Shown: positions 17,934 to 27,185, numbered from the stretch's first letter. The stretch: DNA of 64,000 nucleotides from Raineyella sp. W15-4 (GCF_033170155.1 NZ_CP137079.1:744001-808000); one strand, 5' to 3'. Notes: generated by a model not told the origin, from the letters alone. Program-made: numbers and translations.

Positions 17934-19031
17934 ATGGACGTCGCGGTGATCGGGGCCACCGGTGCGGTGGGACGGCAGGTGTGCACCCAGCTGATCGAGC
18001 GCCGCGCGCTGCCCACCACCGCGCGACTCCAGCTGGTCGGTCGGCGCGGCGGCTCGTCAGCGGCGGCGACGCACGGCTACCGGGCCGACCTGATCGATGC
18101 GTACGACGAGATCGCGCCGCTGTTCGACGTGGCGCTGGATCCCGACGAGGTGGTCGCCGACGTCATCGTGGTGGCCTCCGGGGCGACGCTGGGCACGAAG
18201 CCGGGCCAACCGGTCGACCGGGCGGCGCTGGCGCGCGCCAATCACGCGATGTTCGCGGCGTACGCCGAGGCTCTGGCCGAGCACGGTTCGGGGGACGAGG
18301 TGGTCATCGTGGTCACCAACCCGGTCGAGCTGGGGGTGGCGACGATGGCCGCCCGGCTCGGCCGACACCGGGTGATCGGGATGGGCGCCTGGCTCGACAC
18401 CCTGCGGTTCCGTCGGGAGATCGCCCACAGCCTGGGGGTGCGCCGCCAGCGGATCGGTGGGTTCATCGCCGGTCAGCACGGCGACGATGCGGTGCCGCTG
18501 TGGTCCTCGGTGCGGATCCGCGGGCTGGTCGAGGGGGAGCGGGACCGTACCGTCGCCGGGCTGCGCGCCGGCCGTGACCTGGCCGGTTTCCCGGCGGAGA
18601 TCGCCGCGGCGCAGGCCGAGCTGCTCGCCCAGCAGGACAGCGGACGGGCGTTCGCGATGGTCGAGGCGTGGCCGCCGGACCTGCGGACGGTCACCCGGCC
18701 CTGGCTGACCCACCAGTCGGGTGCACGGACGGCCGTCGGGACCGCCAACGCCACGGTGGACCTGATCTCCGCCCTGGCGGACGGCCGCGAGATCGTGACC
18801 GCCGGGCAGGTCGCGCTGGCGGGGGAGACCCGGGTGGCAGGTCGGCCGGTGCACGGGGTGCTCGGTGTGCCCGTCGTGCTGGGACCGGAGGGGTGGGGCG
18901 AGGTGCTGCTCGGTGACCTGCCGCCCGACGAGGATGCCCTGCTGGCCGGTGCGGCCCGGCGGATCGCCGCGACGGTCGCGCCGTACGTTCCGGCGGGGCC
19001 GTACGTTCCGGAAGGGGAGTCGGATGAGTGA
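17934..19031 (+). CDS. Malate/lactate dehydrogenase family protein
   Basis: 365-aa NAD(P)-dependent 2-hydroxyacid dehydrogenase of the LDH/MDH superfamily. The Rossmann fingerprint GATGAVG is at residues 7-13, VVTNPVELG follows, then the active-site segment LDTLRFRREI and the catalytic His in GQHGDD. The C-terminus is longer and more divergent than in true MDH or LDH, so the substrate is open. The stop overlaps the next gene by 8 nt; that gene encodes an ACT domain, hinting at control by a small metabolite. Confidence 0.75.
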   Translation: MDVAVIGATGAVGRQVCTQLIERRALPTTARLQLVGRRGGSSAAATHGYRADLIDAYDEIAPLFDVALDPDEVVADVIVVASGATLGTKPGQPVDRAALARANHAMFAAYAEALAEHGSGDEVVIVVTNPVELGVATMAARLGRHRVIGMGAWLDTLRFRREIAHSLGVRRQRIGGFIAGQHGDDAVPLWSSVRIRGLVEGERDRTVAGLRAGRDLAGFPAEIAAAQAELLAQQDSGRAFAMVEAWPPDLRTVTRPWLTHQSGARTAVGTANATVDLISALADGREIVTAGQVALAGETRVAGRPVHGVLGVPVVLGPEGWGEVLLGDLPPDEDALLAGAARRIAATVAPYVPAGPYVPEGESDE

Positions 19032-19503
19032 ACCGGTGGCGGACCCGTCGGCGCCGCGGTCCTGGGTGGCGCTGGTCCAGTGCCTGGACCAGCCGGGGGC
19101 GTTGATGGCGCTCGCCTCGGTGTTCGCCGAGCGTGGCGTCAACTTCAGTTCCCTCGCCACCGGCGCGCTCGACGGGCGCCCGGGGACGATCGCCCTCACC
19201 TTCGACGCCTCCGAGCGTCGGTGCCAGCTGCTCCGCCGGGCCGCCGAACGCCTCACCGTCGTCCGGTCCCTGGTGCTGCGCCCCTTCGACGATCCCGGCG
19301 CCCGCGCCGCCGGAGTGGTCCGGATGCCGCCCGGGACGGCCTTCCGGCCACCGGACGATCTGGACGTGGTCTGGTCCGGCGATTCCGCGGCTGGCGAGCC
19401 GGTGCTGGTGGAGGGCACTCTGGCCGACGTGGCGGCGGTCGCGTCGGCGGCGCGGGAGGCGGGCGCGCTGACCATCGGCACGGTGGTCTCCGAGGTCCGC
19501 TGA
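19024..19503 (+). CDS. ACT-domain protein
   Basis: 159 aa. The N-terminal part (SWVALVQCLDQPGALMALASVFAERGVNFSSLATGAL) is an ACT small-molecule-binding fold; the rest may hold a second degenerate one. ACT proteins bind amino acids and regulate metabolic enzymes. GGGGAG precedes the ATG, which lies inside the end of the dehydrogenase gene, so the two are translationally coupled. No catalytic domain is attached. Confidence 0.65.
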   Translation: MSEPVADPSAPRSWVALVQCLDQPGALMALASVFAERGVNFSSLATGALDGRPGTIALTFDASERRCQLLRRAAERLTVVRSLVLRPFDDPGARAAGVVRMPPGTAFRPPDDLDVVWSGDSAAGEPVLVEGTLADVAAVASAAREAGALTIGTVVSEVR

Positions 19504-19511
19504 CCCGGGCA

Positions 19512-22433
19512 TCACCGCCGTCGGTCGGCGGCCCGCAGGATCGCCTTGCGGATCTCGTTGGCCCACAGCACCACCGACGCCATCGCCGCGCACACCAGCC
19601 ACTGCTGCAGGGTCAACGGGGCGGTGCTGAAGGCGGCCTGCAGGAACGGCACCTCCACCACGAGGACCTGCAGCACTGCCACCGCACCGATCGACGCCCA
19701 CAGCCACCGGTTGGCGAAGAGCCGGTGGAAGGCCGACACGGTCTCCGAGCGCGAGCTCAGCGCGTTGAACAGCTGGGCGAACACCAGGGTGGTGAACGCC
19801 GCGGTCTGCGCCTCGACGTACGTGTGGCTGCCGGGCACCAGCCCGCCGGGCAGCCACAGGTCGATCGTCAGCAGGGTGACCAGGCCCATCACCGCCCCGA
19901 CCAGCCCGATGCCGAGCCACATCCGCCGGTCGATCACCCGCTCGCGAGGGTCGCGCGGAGGGTCGGCCATCACGTCGTCGATCTGCGGATCCACCCCCAT
20001 CGCCAGAGCGGGCGCCGAATCGGTCACCAGATTGATCCAGAGGATCTGGGTGGCGAGCAGCGGCAGTGCCAGCCCACCGGGCACCTCGTGGACCAGACCG
20101 AGGGGTGCGGCCAGCAGCACACCGAGGAAGATCGTGCAGACCTCGCCCATGTTGGAGCTCAGCAGGTAGCGCAGGAACTTCTTGATGTTGGCGAAGATCA
20201 CCCGGCCCTGCTCGACGGCCTCCACGATGGTCGCGAAGTTGTCGTCGGCGAGGATCATCCGGGCCGCCTCCTTGGTGACCTCGGTGCCGGCCCGGCCCAT
20301 CGCGATGCCGATATCGGCGGCCTTCAGCGCCGGGGCGTCGTTGACGCCGTCGCCGGTCATCGCCACGATCCGGCCGTCGTCCTGGAGCGCGTCGACGATC
20401 CGCAGCTTGTGCTCCGGGGCGACCCGGGCGTACACCGATACCTCGCGGGTCGCCGCCCGGAACTCCTCGTCGGTCAGCTCGTCCAACTGCCCGCCGCTGA
20501 GTGCCCGGCCGTCCGGGGAGATGATGCCGAGGTCGGCGCCGATCCGGGCCGCGGTGCTGGGGTGGTCGCCGGTGATCATGATCGTCCGGATCCCGGCCCG
20601 GTGCGCCTGCCGGATCGCCGCCTCCGCCTCGGGCCGTGGTGGGTCGATGATCGCGACCATCCCGACATAGGTGAGGTGCTCCTCGGCAGACTCGTCCAGG
20701 CTCTCGGCATCCGCCCAGCCGGTCGCCCCGTCCGGGATGGGCCCGGCGGCGGCCGCCTCCTCCGGCGCCGTTTCCTCCGGTGTCGGTGCCGAGGCTGCCG
20801 GCGCCTCGCGGTAGGCGACGCCGAGCGTCCGGTAGGCCTGCGAGGACAGTTCCTCGACCTGGTCGAGGATGTCTCGGCGGGTCGCCTCGTCCAGTGGACG
20901 CACCCGGTCGCCGATCAGGTGGCTGTCGCAGCGGTCCAGCAGCACGTCCGGGGCGCCCTTGCTCAGCAGCCGGGTCTGCCCGCGATGGCTGTGCAGGGTG
21001 GACATCATCTTCCGCTCGGAGGTGAACGGGACCTCGGCCAGCCGCTCGTACTCGCTGAGGTCGTGCTCGGGGCCCTCCAGCTTGCGCGCGGCGACGAGGA
21101 ACGCCGCCTCGGTGGGATCGCCCTGGATCGACCATGCCCCGTCCTGTTCGGTCAGCTGGGCATCGTTGGCCAGCGATCCCTGCCGCAGCAACGTACGGGC
21201 CTCGGTCAGCAGTGGCCCGTCCGCCGCCGGCGTCCCGAGCGGGCGACCCTCGTGGCTGGCCTCACCCTCGGGCCGGTACCCGATGCCGGACAGCTCGACC
21301 GTGCCCGAGGCGGTCACCAGTCGCTGGATCGTCATCTCGTTGCGGGTCAGCGTGCCGGTCTTGTCCGAGCAGATCACCGACGCCGACCCGAGGGTCTCCA
21401 CCGACGACAGCTGTTTGACGACGGCGCGGTGCCGGGCGAGCTGCTGGACCCCGATCGCCAGCACCACCGACAGGATCGCCGGGAGCCCCTCCGGCACGGC
21501 GGCCACCGCGAGGGACACACCGAGCAGCAGCACGTCGACCAGCGCGGCCGGGGTGCGGACGTCGTTGACCAGGACGATGGTCACCATCACCACGACGGCG
21601 ATGCCGATGACGATCCGGCCGAGAGCGCGCGAGACGTGCGCGATCTCCCGGTCCAGCGGGGTCTCGGCATCCTCGGTGCGGTCGAGCAGCCCGGCGATGG
21701 CGCCCATCTCGGTGTCCATGCCGGTGGCGGTGACGACGGCCCGCCCGACACCGCGGGCGACCGCGGTGCCCTTGTAGGCCATGTTCAGCCGGTCGCCGAG
21801 CGGTACGGGGGCGGTCAGCACGGCCGGGTGCTTCTCGACCGCCTGGGACTCGCCGGTGAGGGAGGACTCCTGGATCCGCAGCGCGGCACCGGTGAGCAGC
21901 CGGGCGTCGGCGCCGACGGTGTCCCCCTCGGAGAGCAGCAAGACGTCCCCCGGGACCAGGTCGGCGGACGGCACCGTCTGCCGGCGTCCGTCCCGGAGCA
22001 CCTCCGACCGGGCCGCGGTCATCGTCCGCAGCGCGGCGACCGCGTCCACCGCCCTGCGCTCCTGGACGAAGCCGATGACCGCGTTGACCAGCAGGATCGT
22101 GACGATGACCAGGGCGTCGACAGGGACGCCGGTGGCGCCCTCGACCAGCCAGGCGAGGACCGAGATCGCCACCGCCACCAGCAGCAGATAGACCAGCGGA
22201 TCCTGGAACTGGCGCAGCAACCGGTGCCAGCCGGGTTCCGGCGGGGTGCTGCGCAGTTCGTTGGGGCCGTACGTCGCCAGCCGATCGGCGGCCTCGGCGT
22301 CGGACAACCCCTGCTCGGGGTCAACCCGCAGGGCGGCGGCGATCGCGGCGGCGGGCCGCAGCGTGGGATCGCCCAGTCGCGGTGCGGCCTCACCTGCGGG
22401 ACGGGCGGAAACGGGACGGGCGTCCGTGGCCAC
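19512..22433 (-). CDS. Cation-transporting P-type ATPase, Ca2+ (type IIA)-like
   Basis: 973-aa ion pump of the cytoplasmic membrane. An N-terminal cation-ATPase domain, the M4 motif VPEGLP, actuator TGES, phosphorylation site DKTGTLT (Asp357), the TGD and MTGDGVNDAPALKAADIGIAMG hinge motifs, and M6 NLVTDSAPALAMG are in order. The pattern VPEGLP plus NxxTD fits Ca2+ pumps rather than heavy-metal P1B pumps; no CxxC metal domain is present. It is divergent from the methyltransferase gene and convergent with the ACT gene (8 nt between stop codons). Confidence 0.92.
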   Translation of the reverse strand: MATDARPVSARPAGEAAPRLGDPTLRPAAAIAAALRVDPEQGLSDAEAADRLATYGPNELRSTPPEPGWHRLLRQFQDPLVYLLLVAVAISVLAWLVEGATGVPVDALVIVTILLVNAVIGFVQERRAVDAVAALRTMTAARSEVLRDGRRQTVPSADLVPGDVLLLSEGDTVGADARLLTGAALRIQESSLTGESQAVEKHPAVLTAPVPLGDRLNMAYKGTAVARGVGRAVVTATGMDTEMGAIAGLLDRTEDAETPLDREIAHVSRALGRIVIGIAVVVMVTIVLVNDVRTPAALVDVLLLGVSLAVAAVPEGLPAILSVVLAIGVQQLARHRAVVKQLSSVETLGSASVICSDKTGTLTRNEMTIQRLVTASGTVELSGIGYRPEGEASHEGRPLGTPAADGPLLTEARTLLRQGSLANDAQLTEQDGAWSIQGDPTEAAFLVAARKLEGPEHDLSEYERLAEVPFTSERKMMSTLHSHRGQTRLLSKGAPDVLLDRCDSHLIGDRVRPLDEATRRDILDQVEELSSQAYRTLGVAYREAPAASAPTPEETAPEEAAAAGPIPDGATGWADAESLDESAEEHLTYVGMVAIIDPPRPEAEAAIRQAHRAGIRTIMITGDHPSTAARIGADLGIISPDGRALSGGQLDELTDEEFRAATREVSVYARVAPEHKLRIVDALQDDGRIVAMTGDGVNDAPALKAADIGIAMGRAGTEVTKEAARMILADDNFATIVEAVEQGRVIFANIKKFLRYLLSSNMGEVCTIFLGVLLAAPLGLVHEVPGGLALPLLATQILWINLVTDSAPALAMGVDPQIDDVMADPPRDPRERVIDRRMWLGIGLVGAVMGLVTLLTIDLWLPGGLVPGSHTYVEAQTAAFTTLVFAQLFNALSSRSETVSAFHRLFANRWLWASIGAVAVLQVLVVEVPFLQAAFSTAPLTLQQWLVCAAMASVVLWANEIRKAILRAADRRR

Positions 22434-22525
22434 GTCTTCAGGGTAACGGTGCGGCGGGTCGGGGTTTCGGCGTGGGGTGACGGTGCGGCGGTCGGGCGAC
22501 GGCGCGGCGGATCGGTCCTCGGTCG

Positions 22526-22531
22526 CACAAT
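22526..22531 (+). promoter_or_regulatory. -10 box (CACAAT) of THUMP-like methyltransferase gene
   Basis: CACAAT lies 6 nt before the ATG at 22538, with no Shine-Dalgarno; leaderless-type spacing. Confidence 0.42.
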
Positions 22532-22537
22532 GGGGCG

Positions 22538-23872
22538 ATGGACGGGAACGAGCGGACGGACGGGACCGAGGGTCCGGTGGCCGACATCACCTGGTTGGGG
22601 ACGCCGGAGGGACACCGGGCGATCGCCGAGGCCGGGGCGCTGCCGGACACTGAGGCCCCCGGTGCGGTGGCGCGGCTGCGGGCCCGGTACGGCGGACATG
22701 CCGCCGCCGCGCTCACCCAGGTCGCGCTGCGGCGGGCGGCCCGGGTGAAGTTCGGCGCGGACGCCGAACGCTGGCTCTACACCCGGGCCGGGCTGGAGCA
22801 GGCGACCCGGCCGGCCGTCGCTGCCCATCGCGCCGCCACGTACGCCGCCGCCGGGGCCCGCACGGTGCTCGACCTCGGCTGCGGCATCGGGACCGATGCC
22901 CGGGCCTTCCTCGACGCCGGTCTGGACGTCGTCGCGGTGGAGCTCGACCCGGTCACCGCCGCCGTGGCCGCGGCGAACCTCGCTCCCGCCGTCGCGGCCG
23001 GCCGGGCCCGAGTGGTGACCGGTGACGCCACCGCGCTGCTCGACGGGCTGTGGTCGCCCGGCGTGTCGGTGTTCGCCGATCCGGCCCGCCGGACCGGGGC
23101 CGGGCGGACCTGGAACCCGGCCGACTTCACCCCGCCGTGGGACTGGGCGGTCGGGCTGCTGGACCGGGCCGCCGCGACGGGTGGCGTGGGGTGCCTGAAG
23201 CTGGGGCCCGGACTGCCGTACCGGCTGATCCCCGAGGGGGTGGCAGCCGAGTGGGTGAGCCATCGCGGTGATCTGGTCGAGGTCGCGCTCTGGGCGGGTG
23301 CCGGCGCCGGCCTGCCCGCCGCCGGCACCCGGACCGCCACCCTGCTCGACGACGCCGGCGCCGTCCATCGCCTCGTCGCCACCGACACGACGGTGCCGGG
23401 CCGGGAACCCGCCGTCGGGACCGTGCTGTGGGAACCCGACCCGGCCGTCATCCGGGCGGGGGCGGTGGACACCCTGGCCGCCCTGCTCGGCGCGGGCCGG
23501 GTCGCCGAGGAGATCGCCTACCTGGTCGGCGATCCGGCCGAGCCGGCCGATGCCGGTGCCCCGCCGGCCGGTGCCGGTGCCCCGCCGGCCGATGCCGGGG
23601 TCGAGCCGACGGCGTTCGCGACGGCCTTCCGGATCCTCGAGGTGCTGCCGGCCAGGGAGAAGGTGCTGCGGGCCTGGGTCCGCGAGCGTCGGGTCGGTCG
23701 GCTCGAGATCAAGAAGCGCGGCGTCGACACCGATCCGGCCGCCCTGCGCCGCCGGCTGCGGCCGTCCGGCCCGTACGCCGCCACCCTCGTGCTCACCCCG
23801 ACGCCGGATGGCGCCAGGGCCCTGGTGGTGGAACGGGCGGAACGTACGTCACCCCCGCCGTCGCGCAGCTGA
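22538..23872 (+). CDS. Class I SAM methyltransferase with THUMP-like C-terminal domain
   Basis: 444 aa. The SAM-binding motif VLDLGCGIGTDA and acidic VAVELDP lie in the first half; the substrate loop FADPARRTGAGRTW replaces a DPPY-type motif. The C-terminal part (AREKVLRAWVRERRVGRLEIKKRGVDTDP) is the THUMP-like domain common in actinobacterial proteins of this class, suggesting an RNA substrate. Between the domains is a short repeat of GAPPA/DAG units (about residues 338-352). Substrate unknown. Confidence 0.8.
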   Translation: MDGNERTDGTEGPVADITWLGTPEGHRAIAEAGALPDTEAPGAVARLRARYGGHAAAALTQVALRRAARVKFGADAERWLYTRAGLEQATRPAVAAHRAATYAAAGARTVLDLGCGIGTDARAFLDAGLDVVAVELDPVTAAVAAANLAPAVAAGRARVVTGDATALLDGLWSPGVSVFADPARRTGAGRTWNPADFTPPWDWAVGLLDRAAATGGVGCLKLGPGLPYRLIPEGVAAEWVSHRGDLVEVALWAGAGAGLPAAGTRTATLLDDAGAVHRLVATDTTVPGREPAVGTVLWEPDPAVIRAGAVDTLAALLGAGRVAEEIAYLVGDPAEPADAGAPPAGAGAPPADAGVEPTAFATAFRILEVLPAREKVLRAWVRERRVGRLEIKKRGVDTDPAALRRRLRPSGPYAATLVLTPTPDGARALVVERAERTSPPPSRS

Positions 23873-23991
23873 CGGACCAGGTGCTGACGGACCCACCGGC
23901 CCCGGGTGAGCGGCGGCGTCACCTGGCGAGATGACCGGCGGTGGGGGTACCGACGGTTGCTACTCTCGCCACGTCAATGATCACAGTTTCA

Positions 23992-24007
23992 ACGACTGTG
24001 CAGTCGT
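23992..24007. promoter_or_regulatory. Perfect dyad upstream of nitroreductase gene
   Basis: ACGACTG-TG-CAGTCGT, 7-bp arms with a 2-bp centre, ending 21 bp before the nitroreductase start. The 2-nt loop makes an RNA hairpin unlikely, so a repressor operator is the better reading. Confidence 0.45.
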
Positions 24008-24028
24008 CGATCCAGAGGTGGAGCCCCC

Positions 24029-24616
24029 ATGACCACGACCGTGCGCGCGCCGCGCAATGCCACGTCCGTCCCGATCCACGCCCCGCTCGCCGACCGGTGG
24101 AGCCCGCGGGGATTCGATGCCGACTACGTCGTCTCCGAGGAGGACCTGAAGGCCCTCGGTGAGGCTGCCCGCTGGGCACCGTCGGCGAGCAACCTCCAGC
24201 CGACCCGCTTCATCGTCGCCGCCCGCGGGACCGAGACCTTCGACAAGATCCTCTCCGCCCTGATGGACTTCAACCAGGCCTGGACCCCCCGCGCCTCGCT
24301 GCTGATCGTCGCCGTCGCCGAACTCGAGCGGGACGGCAAGCGGCTGCGGTGGGCCGAGTACGACTTAGGCCAGGCCGTCGCGCACCTCAGCGTGGAGGCC
24401 CAGTCCCGCGGGCTGCACGTCCGGCAGATGGGCGGGTTCCACGTCGACGCGCTCCGCGAGACCTTCGACCTGGGACCCGCACTGGAGCCGGTCAGTGTCG
24501 TGGCCGTCGGCAAGGCGGCCGCCGGTGACGACCTGCCGGAGAGCATCCGGCAGCGGGATGCCGCTCCGCGGACGCGTCGGGCGCTCGACGAGCTGACCAT
24601 CGTCCGCGACGCCTGA
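24029..24616 (+). CDS. Nitroreductase family protein
   Basis: FMN-dependent NAD(P)H oxidoreductase of 195 aa. The N-terminal ADRWSPRGFD and ARWAPSASNLQPTRFIVA segments bind FMN phosphate, and GQAVAHLSVEAQSRGLHVRQMGGF is the dimer and flavin region. Physiological substrate unknown; such proteins reduce quinones, flavins or nitro compounds. AGAGGTGGAG precedes the ATG, and a perfect dyad lies in the promoter, so it may be inducible. Confidence 0.85.
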   Translation: MTTTVRAPRNATSVPIHAPLADRWSPRGFDADYVVSEEDLKALGEAARWAPSASNLQPTRFIVAARGTETFDKILSALMDFNQAWTPRASLLIVAVAELERDGKRLRWAEYDLGQAVAHLSVEAQSRGLHVRQMGGFHVDALRETFDLGPALEPVSVVAVGKAAAGDDLPESIRQRDAAPRTRRALDELTIVRDA

Positions 24617-24671
24617 GGCCCGGAGCCTTGTCGTTTCGCCGGGGCTGCCGTCCGGGAGGGGCCTGGTCCCC

Positions 24672-24677
24672 TACGAT
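24672..24677 (+). promoter_or_regulatory. -10 box (TACGAT) of small hypothetical gene
   Basis: TACGAT lies 6 nt before the ATG at 24684; leaderless-type spacing and no Shine-Dalgarno. It supports the reality of the short gene. Confidence 0.45.
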
Positions 24678-24683
24678 GCGGGC

Positions 24684-24947
24684 ATGACTGTGGACCTCAG
24701 CGTCGAGATCGAGGAATCCGACGTCGCGACTCTCTCGCTGATTGCCGCCGCCGGCGGCCGCACCATCGAGGCGTACGTCACGGGACTCGTCCACACCGAG
24801 GCGGTCCGGCTGCGGCAGGCGGAGGCGTTCAGCCGGCTCGCGGATCGACGGCTCGCGGTCCAGGACACCTGGTTCCCATCCGTGGTAGCGGACGACGAGC
24901 AGGATGGTCGTGGAACGGGGTCGGCGGAGGACCAGGTCGACGACTAG
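24684..24947 (+). CDS. Small hypothetical protein (87 aa)
   Basis: Not recognised. The first half (VDLSVEIEESDVATLSLIAAAGGRTIEAYVTGLVHTEAVRLRQAEAF) has a strand-helix-helix look similar to ribbon-helix-helix antitoxins, and the second half is charged and probably flexible. The stop codon TAG is also the first part of the -10 box of the next gene. A promoter-like box in front and normal codon use support it as a real gene. Confidence 0.5.
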   Translation: MTVDLSVEIEESDVATLSLIAAAGGRTIEAYVTGLVHTEAVRLRQAEAFSRLADRRLAVQDTWFPSVVADDEQDGRGTGSAEDQVDD

Positions 24948-24950
24948 CCT
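24945..24950 (+). promoter_or_regulatory. -10 box (TAGCCT) of CynX-type transporter gene
   Basis: TAGCCT overlaps the stop codon of the preceding small gene and lies 6 nt before the GTG at 24957; leaderless-type spacing. Confidence 0.42.
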
Positions 24951-24956
24951 CCTGGT

Positions 24957-26216
24957 GTGAGCGAGAACACAGAAAACGATCTGGTGGCGACCGATCCGGG
25001 GGACCCGCGCCGGGTAGGCCCGGTGGCGACCGGCATCGTCGGGCCGACGCTGGCGCTGGTCGCCGTGGTCCTGGTCGCCGCTGCCCTCCGCCCCGGCGCC
25101 ACCTCGGTGGGACCGGTGATGGCCGAGTTGCGCCATCAGTTCGGTCTCAACGGCGCGGTGGCCGGCCTGCTCACCGCCCTGCCGGGGCTGACGTTCGGGG
25201 CGATCGGCGCCCTGGCGGTGGCGCTGGCGCGCCGGATCGGCCTCACCGCGGGGGTGTTCACCGGTCTGGTGCTGATCGCCCTGGGGTTCCTGTTGCGGAC
25301 GTTCACCGGGTCGACCGCCGCGTTCCTCGCCTGCACACTGATCGGCCTGGCCGGCATGGCGCTGGGCAACGTGCTGGTGCCCGCGTGGATCAAGCGGCAT
25401 GGCGGGGGCGCCGTCACCCGGCTGATGACCGCGTACAGCGTCACCCTGCTGATCGGCGCCGCGGCCGCCTCGATTCTCGCTGCCCCGCTGGTGCGGGTCG
25501 CGCCCGGCGGCTGGCGGGCGGCGCTCGGCGTGTGGGGCCTCGCGGCGGGGATCGGTCTGCTGCCGTGGCTCGTCCTCACCCTCCGGGAACGACGGGACCG
25601 GGCCGACCGGGCCGGCGCGCCGATCCTGCCGCCGAGCGGGTCCCTGCTGCGGTCGCCGACCGCGCTGGCGCTGTCGCTGTTCTTCGGGATGCAGGCGCTC
25701 AACGCGTACGCCCAGTTCGGCTGGCTGCCGCAGATCTATCGGGATGCGGGACTGTCGGGGGAGGCGGCCGGCGCACTGCTGGGGCTGATCTCCCTGCTGG
25801 GGATCGTCGGCGGCTTCCTGATGCCGGTCTGGGTGGAGCGCTCGGCGGACCTGACGGCGGGGATCGTCGGCTTCGGCGTGCTCACGGTGGGCGGCTACGT
25901 CGGCCTGTGGCTGGCCCCGGCCGCGGTGCCGTGGCTGTGGGCGGGCTTGCTGGGCCTGGGCGGTTGGGCGTTCACTGCGGCGATCGCGATGATCACCGCC
26001 CGGACACACAACCCGCACGTGACGGCCCGGGTGTCGGGATTCGCCCAACCGGTCGGCTACGTACTGGCCGGTCTCGGGCCGCTGTTGGTCGGCGTGCTCT
26101 ACCAGGTGACTCACGGCTGGACCGCGGTGCTGGCGCTGTTGGTCGGCACCGCCGTGGTGATGACGGTCGCCGGCCTGCGGCTCGCCCGGCCGACGTACGT
26201 CGACGACGAGATCTGA
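24957..26216 (+). CDS. MFS transporter, CynX/NimT family
   Basis: 419-aa inner membrane protein with about 12 predicted helices. The N-terminal LRPGATSVGPVMAELRHQFGLNGAVAGLLTALPGLTFG is the signature of the CynX/NimT (cyanate/nitroimidazole) branch. The middle loop is short and Arg-rich (LTLRERRDRADRAG). The substrate cannot be told; members export or import small anions and drugs. Start is GTG 24957, set by the -10 box. Confidence 0.82.
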   Translation: MSENTENDLVATDPGDPRRVGPVATGIVGPTLALVAVVLVAAALRPGATSVGPVMAELRHQFGLNGAVAGLLTALPGLTFGAIGALAVALARRIGLTAGVFTGLVLIALGFLLRTFTGSTAAFLACTLIGLAGMALGNVLVPAWIKRHGGGAVTRLMTAYSVTLLIGAAAASILAAPLVRVAPGGWRAALGVWGLAAGIGLLPWLVLTLRERRDRADRAGAPILPPSGSLLRSPTALALSLFFGMQALNAYAQFGWLPQIYRDAGLSGEAAGALLGLISLLGIVGGFLMPVWVERSADLTAGIVGFGVLTVGGYVGLWLAPAAVPWLWAGLLGLGGWAFTAAIAMITARTHNPHVTARVSGFAQPVGYVLAGLGPLLVGVLYQVTHGWTAVLALLVGTAVVMTVAGLRLARPTYVDDEI

Positions 26217-26279
26217 CCGCGGCGGACCGCTCCGTCCGGATGGAGCCGACCGGCGAGCCGCCGCACGAATGAGCAGTCC

Positions 26280-27173
26280 TCAGGGCCGGCGCGCCTCGAA
26301 CTCGAGGCGTACGTAGTCGATCACCGGCTCGCCCATCGCCCGGGCCACCGCGTCGACGTACCCGTCGCGGTCCTCCGCCGGCATCCCACGCACCACCTCG
26401 CCGAGGATGATCGTGGCCAGGTAGGGCCGCAGCGTCGCCCCGTCGAGCACCAGCGGATCGGGACGCAGCCGGACGGCCACGTCCACGAACCCGGCGGCGA
26501 CCAGCGCGGCCCGGGTCGCCTCGACCCCGGCGAAATGGGTCGCATCGGCCGGCTCGGCGACACCCTCGACCAGCCGGCGGGCCCGGTGGACCCGCTGCAA
26601 CTGGCCCTCGCCGCCGGCGTCGACGACGAACCGGCCGCCGGGACGCAGCGCTGCCGCGACGGCGCCGAACACCCGCGGGTGGTCCGGGATCCAGTGCAGC
26701 GTGGCCACACTCATCACCGCGTCCACCGGCTCGTCGAGGGTGAATCCCGCTCGCAGATCCGCCTGCCGCAGCACGACGCGGTCTGCGTACGGGGCCAGCG
26801 TCCTGGCCGCGGCGGTCAGCATCCGCGGTGAGGCATCCAGCGCGATCAGCCGACACCCCGGATGCTCGGCCAGCAGCACCGCGGCGTCACGTCCGGTGCC
26901 GCAGCCGAGCTCCAGGATCGTCTCCCCGTCGACTGCTCGCAGCCGGTCCAGCACCCGCCGGCCCCACGCCTCGTGCGGCAGGGGGAGAGCACCGTACGTC
27001 ACGGCGTCCCAGTCACGGGGCGATCCGGCGGGCCGCACGGTGGCGGAGGACGCCGCGGGCACCGGTGCCGTGGATGGCGGTGGCGTGGATGGCGGTGGGG
27101 TCGTTGCCGGCTCCGATGGGGCTGCCGGGGGCGGAGTCGGCGGGAACGCCTCGCGGGACGGGTCAGTGGCCAT
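26280..27173 (-). CDS. Class I SAM methyltransferase (trans-aconitate methyltransferase-like)
   Basis: 297 aa. After a Pro/Thr/Ser-rich leader (about 1-48) the methyltransferase fold begins at RDWDAVTYGALPLPHEAWG, with SAM motif ILELGCGTGRDAAVL, LIALDASPRML and VDAVMSVATLHWIPDH. The YGxLPLPH and LHWI features resemble trans-aconitate 2-methyltransferase and related small-molecule enzymes. The real substrate is unknown. The 48-residue leader is unusual and could be disordered. Confidence 0.75.
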   Translation of the reverse strand: MATDPSREAFPPTPPPAAPSEPATTPPPSTPPPSTAPVPAASSATVRPAGSPRDWDAVTYGALPLPHEAWGRRVLDRLRAVDGETILELGCGTGRDAAVLLAEHPGCRLIALDASPRMLTAAARTLAPYADRVVLRQADLRAGFTLDEPVDAVMSVATLHWIPDHPRVFGAVAAALRPGGRFVVDAGGEGQLQRVHRARRLVEGVAEPADATHFAGVEATRAALVAAGFVDVAVRLRPDPLVLDGATLRPYLATIILGEVVRGMPAEDRDGYVDAVARAMGEPVIDYVRLEFEARRP

Positions 27174-27179
27174 GGGGCC

Positions 27180-27185
27180 ATTGTT
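27180..27185 (-). promoter_or_regulatory. -10 box (AACAAT) of methyltransferase gene
   Basis: On the minus strand AACAAT lies 6 nt upstream of the ATG at 27173; leaderless-type spacing. Confidence 0.42.

Noticed and set aside
19080-22748. 1222-codon open frame antisense to the P-type ATPase
   Set aside because: The ATPase on the other strand has all catalytic motifs. The antisense frame is low-complexity (His/Gln/Gly/Arg) and crosses intergenic DNA.
23553-23600. Repeated GCCCCGCCGGCC-type units as a minisatellite
   Set aside because: They encode a short GAPPA/DAG linker between the methyltransferase and THUMP-like domains; two or three units only.
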